DNA of 34,012 nucleotides from a virus (IMGVR_UViG_3300046683_000439:1-34012); one strand, 5' to 3'. Shown: positions 13,296-19,884, numbered from the stretch's first letter. Notes: generated by a model from the sequence alone, not told the origin. A program made the numbers and translations.

Positions 13296-13362
13296 GAGGG
13301 CCCAAGTAGGGCCCTCGCCCGCAGCAATCCTGCTGCGCAACGAGGGAGTGGAAAGCACTCCC
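13296..13362 (+). promoter_or_regulatory. three tandem hairpins in the helicase leader
   Basis: Hairpin 1 is GAGGGCCC/GGGCCCTC with loop AAGTA (13296-13316). Hairpin 2 is CGCAGCA/TGCTGCG with loop ATCC (13320-13337). Hairpin 3 is GGGAGTG/CACTCCC with loop GAAAG (13344-13362). All three stems are perfect. The ribosome-binding site GGAAGGAAG begins right after the third and ATG is at 13374. The third hairpin lacks a T-run. An RNA structure controlling translation or stability of the helicase message is likely. Confidence 0.75.
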
Positions 13363-13373
13363 GGAAGGAAGTC

Positions 13374-14903
13374 ATGACACACCAGATGACGCCGGAGCAG
13401 GCTGCCGTGGCGAAAGCTATCGCAGATGGGGACTCCGTGGAAGGAAACGCAGTGGCAGGGAGTGGCAAGACTGCCACCCTCGTTGCGGGGGCTTCCGCCA
13501 TCCCGCAGTCCCGGAGGACCTTAGCCTGCGCTTTCGGGAAGGCCAACCAGCTCGATCTCGAGGCGAAGCTCCCCGAGACTATTGATTGCCGAACCTTCAA
13601 TGGTCTCGGCCACAGGACCTGGGGGCGGCACACTGCCCGCCGGCTCGAGCTCGACGCGAAGAAGGTCGGCAAACTCACCACTGACTTCTGCAAGAGGTAC
13701 CAGGTACAGGACCTGTGGGTCCCGATCAAGGACCTCGTCAACAAGGCCAAACTAAACGGCCTGGTCCCCGCCGAGATGGCTCACTTGGCAATGGGCCTGA
13801 CCCGCGATACCGATGAGAATTGGAAGGAGATGGCCTTCGACTACGGCATCGACTTCTCCCCCGATATCCTCAACGTGGCTCGGACAGTCCTCCGGGAGTC
13901 GATAGCCCTTGGCTTGAAAGGAGTGGTGGACTTTGATGATCAGCTTTACCTACCAGTCATCTTCAAGTCCCGATTCCAGACCTACGACCAGGTTCTTGTT
14001 GACGAAGCCCAGGACCTCAACGCAATACAGCATATTATGGTGGAAAGAAGCACAGGGGGAGCAATTGCCTCTCTTGGTGATCCTCACCAGTCCATCTACG
14101 GATTTCGAGGCGCTGTGGCTAACAGTATGGAAGCCCTCGCCAGCAAATTCTCCCTCCGAACCCTCCCAATGACGTTCAACTTCCGCTGTGGGAGGACGAT
14201 CATCGAGCAGGCCCAAGCCTACGTGCCTCACATCCAGGCCTGGTCTGGCGCCTCCGATGGGAGTGTCGGGTGGGTGAAGAGGTGGTCGCCGACGATGTTC
14301 AAGCCCGGGGATGCCATCCTCTGCAAGAACAACGCCCCACTCATTACCCTCGCCTTCCGCTGCATTCGGGACAGGATAGGCGTCAGCATTGCGGGGAGAG
14401 ACATCGGGAAGGCCCTTGGCACTCTCATCAAGTCCCTCTGCCCAGGAGGGGAGATGCTGACGGTGCCACTTGATGTCTTCACGGGGCTTCTTTCCGAGTG
14501 GGCCTCGATCGAAACCCTCAAGGCTCGGGCGAAGGACGATGAGGCGAAGTGCGAAGCGATCCTCGATCGTTCGGAATGCCTGTTCGCTATCATGGATGGG
14601 ACTCTGGAGGCACGCACAGCCCTCGATCTCTTCGAGGCAGCGGCCCATCTCTTCGACAAGGCCAACGGGATGGTCACTCTAAGTACTATCCACAAGGCGA
14701 AGGGGCTAGAATGGTCCAGGGTCTATTTCTTGGACTCCTGGCGCCTCCCGTCCAAGTTCGCGAAGATAGCCTTCGAGGCGGGAAACCCGGAGCCGCTGCG
14801 GCAGGAGAACAACCTCTCCTACGTGGCGATCACTCGGGCCAAGCACGAGTTGATCTTCATCGACATGAAGGGTTGCAACGGAAAGGAAGCCCACGATGAA
14901 TAG
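13374..14903 (+). CDS. UvrD/Rep-like superfamily 1A DNA helicase
   Basis: This 509-aa ATP-driven 3'-5' helicase would act in replication, repair or recombination. All key motifs are present: motif I AGSGKTAT (residues 28-35), motif Ia region, motif II VDEAQD near 208, motif III GDPHQSIYGFRGA, motif IV-like FNFRCGRTI, motif V TIHKAKGLEW near 450 and motif VI LSYVAITRAK near 490. At about 510 residues it lacks much of the 1B/2B insertions of 720-aa UvrD/Rep, as phage versions do. Start 13374 follows GGAAGGAAG; an upstream in-frame start would run through the three hairpins. It overlaps the following HTH gene by 8 bases. Confidence 0.93.
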   Translation: MTHQMTPEQAAVAKAIADGDSVEGNAVAGSGKTATLVAGASAIPQSRRTLACAFGKANQLDLEAKLPETIDCRTFNGLGHRTWGRHTARRLELDAKKVGKLTTDFCKRYQVQDLWVPIKDLVNKAKLNGLVPAEMAHLAMGLTRDTDENWKEMAFDYGIDFSPDILNVARTVLRESIALGLKGVVDFDDQLYLPVIFKSRFQTYDQVLVDEAQDLNAIQHIMVERSTGGAIASLGDPHQSIYGFRGAVANSMEALASKFSLRTLPMTFNFRCGRTIIEQAQAYVPHIQAWSGASDGSVGWVKRWSPTMFKPGDAILCKNNAPLITLAFRCIRDRIGVSIAGRDIGKALGTLIKSLCPGGEMLTVPLDVFTGLLSEWASIETLKARAKDDEAKCEAILDRSECLFAIMDGTLEARTALDLFEAAAHLFDKANGMVTLSTIHKAKGLEWSRVYFLDSWRLPSKFAKIAFEAGNPEPLRQENNLSYVAITRAKHELIFIDMKGCNGKEAHDE

Positions 14904-15156
14904 CAAGCGGCCAGCGAAGCGTACGCCTCAGAGGAACTGGACCCCTGCCTACCATCGGCAGGATCCGGACCTCGCCCAGGTGGTAATGATCCTCAAGAAC
15001 TCGCCAGAGAAGAAGCGGGCCATCGAACAGAGTAGGGGCGTCACCACCCAGTGCCTCAACAACTGGGTCTCTGGGAGGACCAAGCGCCCCTACAACGTGA
15101 CCCTGTCCTTCGTCATGGAAGGGCTGGGCTACCGTCGGAAGTGGGAGAAGATCTGA
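14896..15156 (+). CDS. small HTH protein
   Basis: This is an 86-aa basic protein. Residues 26-80 read AQVVMILKNSPEKKRAIEQS, GVTTQCLNNWVSGRTKRPYN, VTLSFVMEGLGYRRKW: a helix-turn-helix in which the second helix ends in W-x-SG-x-TKRP, followed by a helix ending LGYRR. This is the usual form of small phage HTH proteins of the Cro/XRE kind. It probably binds DNA to regulate phage transcription. It starts inside the helicase gene end (GGAAGC upstream) and its stop overlaps the next ATG. Confidence 0.78.
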   Translation: MNSKRPAKRTPQRNWTPAYHRQDPDLAQVVMILKNSPEKKRAIEQSRGVTTQCLNNWVSGRTKRPYNVTLSFVMEGLGYRRKWEKI

Positions 15157-15467
15157 TGAGATACCCCCAATGGAAGCCTCTCCACAAGCGGGCAACCTCT
15201 GACATGCTGGGGTACTTGCCGGGGTTCTTGGACCTGGACGATCCACGCCCAGCGAAGGAGCAACTCAACTCCAACTACATCGCAGGATGGAGCCCGTTCA
15301 AGGGCTTCACGATGGGGCTGGATGGGAACCTCGAGTACCCCAACGACCCACCCACCCTCGCCCTCGCCGAGTGCAAGCTCCGGGAGGAAGTAGTCCGCCT
15401 CTACCAACACGCCTGGGTGGCGATCATCCAGCCGGATGGTAGCTTTGAAGTCTGTCGGATGGATTAG
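15156..15467 (+). CDS. conserved-type phage protein, unknown function
   Basis: This is a 103-aa protein starting MRYPQWKPLHKRATSDMLGY. The pattern YLPGFLDLDDPRPAKEQ, YIAGWSPFKGF, LEYPNDPPTLALAE, and the end HAWVAIIQPDGSFEVCRMD match a small protein type I have seen repeatedly in podophage early regions without assigned role. The last 18 residues form a beta hairpin. The start overlaps the upstream stop (TGATG). Confidence 0.72.
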   Translation: MRYPQWKPLHKRATSDMLGYLPGFLDLDDPRPAKEQLNSNYIAGWSPFKGFTMGLDGNLEYPNDPPTLALAECKLREEVVRLYQHAWVAIIQPDGSFEVCRMD

Positions 15468-15476
15468 GAGGAACCA

Positions 15477-15863
15477 ATGTCGTTCAAGAAAATCCTCGTA
15501 GTGGACTTCGATGGCGTTCTCCACTCCTATTCTAGTGGTTGGCAGGGAGCTACGAAGATCCCTGACCCACCAGTGGAGGGTGCCATCCAGTTCCTGAAGA
15601 AGGCCGTGGAAGAGTTCCAGGTGATGATCTACTCTTCTCGGTCGAAAGAGCCTGGTGGTATCCTTGCCATGCAGGAATGGCTTGGGAAGTACTGCTCTTC
15701 CTGGGAGCCGGAATACACTCCCAATCCCTGGTGGGGGCTTATCGACTGGCCAACGGAGAAGCCTGCCGCGTGGGTAACGCTCGATGATCGGGCGATCTGC
15801 TTCACGGGAGAGTTCCCCTCCATGGAGACTCTCTTGGAGTTCAAGCCTTGGAACAAGAGGTAA
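15477..15863 (+). CDS. HAD-superfamily phosphatase
   Basis: This is a 128-aa protein. Motif I is VVDFDGVLH, with nucleophile Asp10 and acid/base Asp12. Motif II-like Ser lies in MIYSSRS (about residue 55). A Lys in PTEKPAAW and acidic residues in TLDDRAI give motifs III/IV. With no cap beyond about 40 residues, it resembles short phage HAD enzymes related to polynucleotide 3'-phosphatase or nucleotidase activities. Substrate unknown; nucleotide or DNA-end phosphate is plausible given the neighbours. AGGAGG precedes the start. Confidence 0.85.
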   Translation: MSFKKILVVDFDGVLHSYSSGWQGATKIPDPPVEGAIQFLKKAVEEFQVMIYSSRSKEPGGILAMQEWLGKYCSSWEPEYTPNPWWGLIDWPTEKPAAWVTLDDRAICFTGEFPSMETLLEFKPWNKR

Positions 15864-15875
15864 GCTTCGCAGTCG

Positions 15876-15900
15876 AGGGGGAGCGCCTGATGGCGCTCCT
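15876..15900 (+). promoter_or_regulatory. hairpin with start codon in its loop
   Basis: GGAGCGCC pairs perfectly with GGCGCTCC around TGAT, placing the likely ATG (15890) of the next gene at the loop and its ribosome-binding purines (GAGGGGGAG) in the 5' arm. This would hide the start until the structure is opened by a ribosome or a protein. Confidence 0.6.
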
Positions 15901-16183
15901 CTTCGTCCTCAATTCCGAAGGCTTCTTCGTCAACAACCTCTTCCAGTTGGAGGGACAATGGCAAGCAAACCTAACGGACCGGAAAAAGTACTGGGATTTT
16001 GGGAGAGGCGAGTCACCTATCGTCGCCCTCCAAGCAGCGTACGACAAGATCAAGACGGGGGAGGGCCTCCCGGCGATAGTGGGAGTGACAGCGGAGCGTT
16101 CTCCTCAGATCGCGAAGCAGCCCGCGAAGCGGGCTCAGCCCTCGGCTCTGGCCACAATACTCTCCCTGGATTTGGACCTTTGA
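15890..16183 (+). CDS. 97-aa early protein ending in an ILxLDLxL tail
   Basis: Starts MALLFVLNSEGFFVNNLFQL at ATG 15890 after GAGGGGGAG; a TTG at 15848 would overlap the HAD gene and lacks a site. Residues 1-45 look like strands, then a helix (IVALQAAYDKIKTGEG), then a basic Pro/Ala linker and the end SALATILSLDLDL. This tail matches the end of the 10834-11415 product (LQEILALDLKL), though the bodies do not look alike. The first 60 residues (strand, Gln/Trp-rich turn, YDKI helix) suggest a small ssDNA- or protein-binding fold, unproven. Confidence 0.65.
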   Translation: MALLFVLNSEGFFVNNLFQLEGQWQANLTDRKKYWDFGRGESPIVALQAAYDKIKTGEGLPAIVGVTAERSPQIAKQPAKRAQPSALATILSLDLDL

Positions 16184-16311
16184 ACGGGGAGCGCCTTGGT
16201 CTCCACGTAGCTCGTGCGACCCCAGATGTCCGCTTGGGGAAGAGCCACCTGCGGATATTCTGGACAATAGTAGTGGCAGTGGTGGTGGTTGCTGCCCTTT
16301 CTTTTTGGTAG
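16180..16311 (+). CDS. possible small C-tail-anchored membrane protein
   Basis: This frame of 43 residues ends HLRIFWTIVVAVVVVAALSF plus Trp: a clear membrane segment at the extreme C-terminus after a basic patch. The only reasonable start is TTG 16180, overlapping the upstream TGA as TTGA, and there is no strong ribosome-binding site. It fills the gap to the next gene exactly (8 bases before ATG 16320). The hydrophobic end is the only support. Confidence 0.35.
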   Translation: MNGERLGLHVARATPDVRLGKSHLRIFWTIVVAVVVVAALSFW

Positions 16312-16319
16312 GAGGACCT

Positions 16320-16526
16320 ATGAATATCAAGCTAACCATGACATTCTCTCGAACCCTCTCCCTCGAGGCCATCAAGGAGGAGTATGGGGAGAGGCTGGCA
16401 CTCGAAGAAGGGGACGACCCTATGGAAGTGTTGATCGAGTACATGAACGACAACGGGCTCGAGTTCTTCGAGGAGGAAGACCAGGCCCAGTGGGATCATA
16501 CCCCGGACGCAGTGCCGGTTAAGTGA
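16320..16526 (+). CDS. 68-aa acidic early protein
   Basis: Starts MNIKLTMTFSRTLSLEAIKE with TAGGAGG upstream. A short strand (IKLTMTFSRTL) is followed by a helix (EAIKEEYGERLAL) and an acidic helix (DDPMEVLIEYMNDNGLEFFE). Strongly negative overall (ends EEEDQAQWDHTPDAVPVK). Function unknown; acidity would allow DNA mimicry, but nothing specific supports that. Dyad copy 3 starts 5 bases after its stop. Confidence 0.65.
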   Translation: MNIKLTMTFSRTLSLEAIKEEYGERLALEEGDDPMEVLIEYMNDNGLEFFEEEDQAQWDHTPDAVPVK

Positions 16527-16530
16527 TGGG

Positions 16531-16569
16531 CTGGTCTGGCCTTTGGCGTGGGGCTATCGGCCAGACCAC
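16531..16569 (+). repeat. 39-bp dyad element, copy 3
   Basis: Left arm CTGGTCTGGC, right arm GCCAGACCAC (last base off), 19-bp spacer CTTTGGCGTGGGGCTATCG. The GGGGCTATC portion of the spacer is shared with copy 4. It lies directly after the 68-aa gene stop. Confidence 0.82.
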
Positions 16570-16686
16570 TCCCTCCCAAACAATCTTCGCCAGGGGGCAA
16601 AATACTTCTTGATCCCTCCCCCAATGTGTGGGAAGATCTTCTCGTCAACAAACCGGCCCATCAGGGCCCAAAAAAGGAGCGACACT

Positions 16687-17241
16687 ATGAACTTCACTGC
16701 TGATACGCCCACCACTACCTGCACCGTCTATGGGCTGACCTTCTCCATCCCCCAGCCCTTCAAGGAGGGGGACGCCCTCAAGCCGAACGAGGCGGATGCA
16801 ATGAATCAGTTGTTGATCGAGAACTGCCGCAACAACTTCAACTCCACCATCTACGACCTGGTGAAGGAGCGGGGCCTGCAGGTCAACAACGAGCCGGCCG
16901 ATTCCGCCAACCTCCCGGAGGAAGACAAGCAGAAGCTCCAGGCGGACTTCACCCAATACGTGGCGGAGTACGAGTTCGGACAGCGGAAGGGTGGACAGCG
17001 GTTTGCTGATCCTGTCGTCCGCGAGGCCCGGGATATCGGGAAGTCCAAGATCCGGCCCGCCCTGTTGAAGGCCGGTGTCAAGGCCGGGGATATCACTTCC
17101 GAGGTGATGAATACCCACCTCGACAAGTACTGGCCTGTCCACGGCGAGAAGTGGATGGCGCAGGCCCGGCAGATCATCGCCCTCCGCGAGGCTGCGGCGG
17201 CGGAAAGCCTGGAAATCACCCCGGCGGAAGTTGCGGCATAA
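16687..17241 (+). CDS. 184-aa early/middle protein, unknown
   Basis: Starts MNFTADTPTTTCTVYGLTFS; AAAAAAGGAG precedes ATG 16687. The N-terminal 50 residues contain strands and a helix (NEADAMNQLLIENCRNNF). The body is helical (KLQADFTQYVAEYEFGQR, VVREARDIGKSKIRPALLKA, WMAQARQIIALREAAAAE). The order FGQR, RDIGKSKIRPAL, ...KY...EKW.AQA suggests an RNA- or DNA-associated helical protein but no family was identified. The hairpin terminator following directly, and dyad copy 3 upstream, make it a single-gene unit that is probably highly expressed. Confidence 0.75.
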   Translation: MNFTADTPTTTCTVYGLTFSIPQPFKEGDALKPNEADAMNQLLIENCRNNFNSTIYDLVKERGLQVNNEPADSANLPEEDKQKLQADFTQYVAEYEFGQRKGGQRFADPVVREARDIGKSKIRPALLKAGVKAGDITSEVMNTHLDKYWPVHGEKWMAQARQIIALREAAAAESLEITPAEVAA

Positions 17242-17246
17242 TTGGG

Positions 17247-17275
17247 AGGGGGGTCGAGAGGCCCCCCTTTCCTTT
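17247..17275 (+). terminator. GC-rich hairpin terminator
   Basis: AGGGGGG (17247-17253) pairs with CCCCCCT (17262-17268) around TCGAGAGG, followed by TTCCTTTCC. It starts 5 bases after the 184-aa gene stop. The U-tract is interrupted, so termination may be incomplete. Confidence 0.65.
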
Positions 17276-17289
17276 CCCTGGAGGGAACG

Positions 17290-18156
17290 ATGGATTACCG
17301 ATTCTCTGGAGACTTCTCGAAGGTCCCACTCGGGGCCTTTACTGTCAGCAACAAGAAGGCAGTTTGGAATGACCCGGCCTCTGCCGGGGTGACCACCGAC
17401 TCCGACCCGAATGGGCAGTTCTTCGAGATCGTCGAGGATGACCGCTTCCCTGGAGGCCGGGCTTGCCGCCAGAAGTACCCGAAAGGTGAGCATGGCACCA
17501 ACTCCAAGCAGTACTACGTCCGGTATAAGAAGCCCGGCACGATCGCGAACCTCGAATACACTATGTGCTTCGAGGACGGCTTCTCCTTCATGACCCCCAA
17601 CACCAGCAAGGTTTGCGTGGGCAAGATCGGCCCACAGATTAACTGGGGGGAGGTTGGAGGGCCCACGGAAGGGCGGGGCTCCCGCTCGATGTGGATCTTC
17701 AACGGGGGAGGGAGTAACTACCCGAACCCGAAGCTTTGCCCCGCTGGGCAGGACCAACGGACGGGCAATCCTCTAATCTCCCCTCCTGTCTACGGACCGA
17801 AGATCGTCACCGAGACGCTCTACAAGCTTCGGAGCCAGTTCCGCGGCGGGCCTGGTGGAATGATGAAGTGGTGGATCGACGATGCTCTGGTCGCGGAAGA
17901 GCATGGGGACTATCAGGTCACCTCCACCGACGACGTGATCTACGACTTTTCTTTCTGGCATGGTGGGGCCAGCGCCGACTACGCCCCGGAGTGGGATTCC
18001 TACGCCCTCTGTGGCGGGGTGAGGATGTGGAGCGGGGAGGAGTATTGGGAGGAAAAGGAGCCTGCTCCGCCCATCCCTGCCACTCCTGGCGTAACCGTCG
18101 AAATCGAAGGGGTGATCTACGAGGTGAGCGGAGCGTTGAAGCTCACCCGCCGATGA
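17290..18156 (+). CDS. jelly-roll polysaccharide-lyase-like protein (PL14/concanavalin-like)
   Basis: This is a 288-aa protein starting MDYRFSGDFSKVPLGAFTVS after GGAGGGAACG. It is beta-rich throughout. The signature blocks are YYVRYKKPGTIANLEYTMCF, FMTPNTSKVCVGKIG, SRSMWIFNGGG, a late helix-free core LRSQFRGGPGGMMKWWIDDA, and the end YDFSFWHGGASADYAPEWDS, YALCGGVRMWSG. This layout (Gly-rich core strand, W-W-DD strand, F-HGG-x-A-P-x-WDSY, then xxVRxW) resembles family 14 polysaccharide lyases and related concanavalin-like sugar-binding folds. A C-terminal 45-residue extension holds Pro-rich linker and a short hairpin (VTVEIEGVIYEVSGALKLTR). No signal peptide. Presence in the early block, away from tail genes, is unusual. 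Confidence 0.6.
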   Translation: MDYRFSGDFSKVPLGAFTVSNKKAVWNDPASAGVTTDSDPNGQFFEIVEDDRFPGGRACRQKYPKGEHGTNSKQYYVRYKKPGTIANLEYTMCFEDGFSFMTPNTSKVCVGKIGPQINWGEVGGPTEGRGSRSMWIFNGGGSNYPNPKLCPAGQDQRTGNPLISPPVYGPKIVTETLYKLRSQFRGGPGGMMKWWIDDALVAEEHGDYQVTSTDDVIYDFSFWHGGASADYAPEWDSYALCGGVRMWSGEEYWEEKEPAPPIPATPGVTVEIEGVIYEVSGALKLTRR

Positions 18157-18371
18157 GCCAGAACGAATTCGATATGAAGGCTCTTCTCGCGGAGGTAGTC
18201 CTCGGGTCGAACAAGGCCGTCTCGGTTTCCAACCCCGAGAAGTTCAAGGCCTTGTTCTATCGAGTCCGCAAGGTCCTGATCTCCGAGGGAGTGGAGGCGG
18301 CAGGGAAGATAGCCTGCCGCACTTCCCCTGACAACCCACAAGGTGAAGTATGGCTAGTCAAGGAAGATTAG
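18153..18371 (+). CDS. 72-aa early protein, unknown
   Basis: Starts MSQNEFDMKALLAEVVLGSN; the ATG overlaps the upstream stop (ATGA). Helical N-terminus and a helix KFKALFYRVRKVLISEG, then strands (IACRTSPDN, GEVWLVKED). The FKALFYRVRK...EVWLVKED layout resembles small phage DNA-associated proteins but no name can be given. It overlaps the next gene by 22 bases. Confidence 0.65.
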   Translation: MSQNEFDMKALLAEVVLGSNKAVSVSNPEKFKALFYRVRKVLISEGVEAAGKIACRTSPDNPQGEVWLVKED

Positions 18372-18616
18372 CAGGCAATCCTCCCTGCCCGTCCTGCGGG
18401 AAGATCCTCGATATGGCATCTGCGGTTGGCCATATCAACTCCCTGAAGAAGGGAGACGTCTCCGTTTGCGCCTATTGCGCGCAGCCGCTGCAATGGAACG
18501 GGGAGGGTTGGGAGAAGTTGGAGGGGCCTTCCCTGGTATTGGCTCGCCTCAACGAGGACTTCCTCTGGGCGGAGCAGTTAGCTAGGCAAACAAGGGAGCA
18601 TTTCCGTGGTCGATGA
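18350..18616 (+). CDS. 88-aa zinc-ribbon protein
   Basis: Residues 13-16 are CPSC and residues 40-43 are CAYC, making a four-Cys zinc ribbon with 23 residues between knuckles. The remainder has a strand (PLQWNGEGWEKL) and an acidic/basic helix (ARLNEDFLWAEQLARQTREH). Zinc ribbons of this size in phages often serve in protein or nucleic-acid binding. An inverted repeat GATATGGC/GCCATATC (18411-18437) lies inside the gene. Confidence 0.72.
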   Translation: MASQGRLAGNPPCPSCGKILDMASAVGHINSLKKGDVSVCAYCAQPLQWNGEGWEKLEGPSLVLARLNEDFLWAEQLARQTREHFRGR

Positions 18617-19154
18617 TCTGGTGGTGCAGATTGATTTTAAGGCTGCTCAGGATGAGGCAGAATATGATCTGAGACAGCACCAATTTCCGGACGGGTTTGT
18701 GTGCGATTGCCCACAGTGTAATGCGGCCCGCGCCTACCTCGACATGGTGGCGGAGCGGGATCTCTATACGAAGCTGGCCGAGAATGGGACGCAATATCTC
18801 CAAGGGCTTGAGGCTCAAATAGCTGCCATGTCGGCGGAGCAGGATGAGGCGCAGAAAGCTTACGCGAGACTGCTCAAATACACAGACGGGATCGAGGATC
18901 ATCTTGCTTGGCATTACGCCCAACTCGCCGCCAGCGAGGCCACTCTCACCGACATGCGTATGAAATGGAGCGCAGCAGAAATCGTGCGGGATCAAGCTAT
19001 TGATCGACTGAACCGCAGCGGAGTTGCGCGGGGGAGGCTGCGGGAGGCGTTGGAGAAGATGAGCAAAGAGCCTGGGATTGGTGTAATGGCCCAGCGTATG
19101 GCCCGCGAAGCCCTTTCAAAAAAGGAAGTTGACAGCGATGCCAAGGAAGAATGA
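18606..19154 (+). CDS. coiled-coil protein with N-terminal CxC-x2-C motif
   Basis: This is a 182-aa protein from GTG 18606, supported by AAGGGAG seven bases upstream. Residues 30-41 read GFVCDCPQCNAARAYL, a Cys cluster that may bind metal. From 45 to 170 it is one long helical, coiled-coil-like region (AAMSAEQDEAQKAYARLL, ATLTDMRMKWSAAEIV, RLREALEKMSKEP). Probably an oligomeric scaffold or tether; function unknown. It overlaps the zinc-ribbon gene by 11 bases and the next gene by 17. Confidence 0.68.
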   Translation: MVDDLVVQIDFKAAQDEAEYDLRQHQFPDGFVCDCPQCNAARAYLDMVAERDLYTKLAENGTQYLQGLEAQIAAMSAEQDEAQKAYARLLKYTDGIEDHLAWHYAQLAASEATLTDMRMKWSAAEIVRDQAIDRLNRSGVARGRLREALEKMSKEPGIGVMAQRMAREALSKKEVDSDAKEE

Positions 19155-19362
19155 AATAGGGCTCGAGAAGGTCACGATAAGGATCTTCAAAGGCGACCTC
19201 GATGCGATCAACCGCTACTACCCCACGACAGGGCACAACGTCGTGATCAGGAAGTTGATCCGGAAGCACTTGCGAAAGATGGAGGAGCTTGACAGCCAGA
19301 GGCGAGCCCTTCTCGACAAGTCTGGCGAGATAGAGATAGAAGTGGAACCAAAACATGAGTGA
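19138..19362 (+). CDS. ribbon-helix-helix-like small DNA-binding protein
   Basis: This is a 74-aa protein from ATG 19138, with AAAAAGGAAG upstream. Residues 8-50 read LEKVTIRIFKGDLDAINRYY, then GHNVVIRKLIRKHLRKMEEL: a beta strand followed by two helices, the usual ribbon-helix-helix order of CopG/Arc-like regulators. The tail is acidic (KSGEIEIEVEPKHE). Likely a DNA-binding regulator of early genes. Overlaps the next gene by 8 bases. Confidence 0.68.
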   Translation: MPRKNEIGLEKVTIRIFKGDLDAINRYYPTTGHNVVIRKLIRKHLRKMEELDSQRRALLDKSGEIEIEVEPKHE

Positions 19363-19615
19363 CGTAGTTGTCTCGCCTCTCAGCGAGGCCCAGTCCAAAT
19401 CCCTGGAAGAGTTGTTCCGGAGGATGCAGGACGACCCGATGACCATCACTGATGGGGAGTTGGACCTGATGATCGATGGGCTCCAGCACCTTCGGTTGTT
19501 GTTCGAGGCCGAAGAAGCCGCCTCCGCAAAGACCGGGAAGCCCGTCAAATCCAGCGTCGCCAAGATCGCAGACAAAGCGGCGATCAAGGCCCTCGACCTT
19601 TCGGGAGACCTCTGA
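19355..19615 (+). CDS. 86-aa early protein, unknown
   Basis: Starts MSDVVVSPLSEAQSKSLEEL. Helical and acidic up to residue 52 (LEELFRRMQDDP, GELDLMIDGLQHLRLLFEAE), then a Lys/Ala-rich helix (SSVAKIADKAAIKALD). No family recognised. Start and stop each overlap neighbours (ATG within the upstream end; TGATG at its end). Confidence 0.65.
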   Translation: MSDVVVSPLSEAQSKSLEELFRRMQDDPMTITDGELDLMIDGLQHLRLLFEAEEAASAKTGKPVKSSVAKIADKAAIKALDLSGDL

Positions 19616-19884
19616 TGAAAGTGGAACTTGGAGACGGCCCGATCGAGGCCGAATACCGAGAACAGATGAATACCCTGGCTCAGGCCATCGATCAGTACTT
19701 CAACGGAACTGCGACGGGCTCCCACCGTGGGACAGGCTTCGTCCTGATGGTCTTCCCCTTCGGAGAGAAGTTCGGGAGATGCAACTACATCTCCAATGGA
19801 GCTGATCGGAACGATGTCAAGACCCTCATGAAGGAGATGGTCGCGAGATTCGAGGGGCAGGCAGAAGTCAAGGGACACGCCTAG
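19615..19884 (+). CDS. 89-aa phage protein, unknown
   Basis: Starts MKVELGDGPIEAEYREQMNT. Helix (EQMNTLAQAIDQYFNG), then strands (GFVLMVFPFGEKFGRCNYIS), then NGADRNDVKTLMKEMVARFE. The FGxxxGRCNYISNGADR...LMKEMVARFEGQ pattern matches a small protein type common in podophages and prophages without function. It ends the early block; a promoter follows in the 77-base gap. Confidence 0.75.
   Translation: MKVELGDGPIEAEYREQMNTLAQAIDQYFNGTATGSHRGTGFVLMVFPFGEKFGRCNYISNGADRNDVKTLMKEMVARFEGQAEVKGHA

Noticed and set aside
13296-13370. Helicase leader as a glutamine (glnA/downstream-peptide) or other known riboswitch
   Set aside because: It has hairpins and a GGAAG box, but not the conserved core bases of these classes, and the downstream gene does not fit.
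16531-16569. Dyad arm CTGGTMTGGC as a sigma-54 promoter
   Set aside because: The GG and GC pairs are not at the required 10-bp separation and the palindromic arm would be unexplained.
16645-17757. 370-residue open frame on the minus strand
   Set aside because: Antisense to two well-supported plus-strand genes and crosses a terminator; composition is typical of a GC-rich shadow frame.
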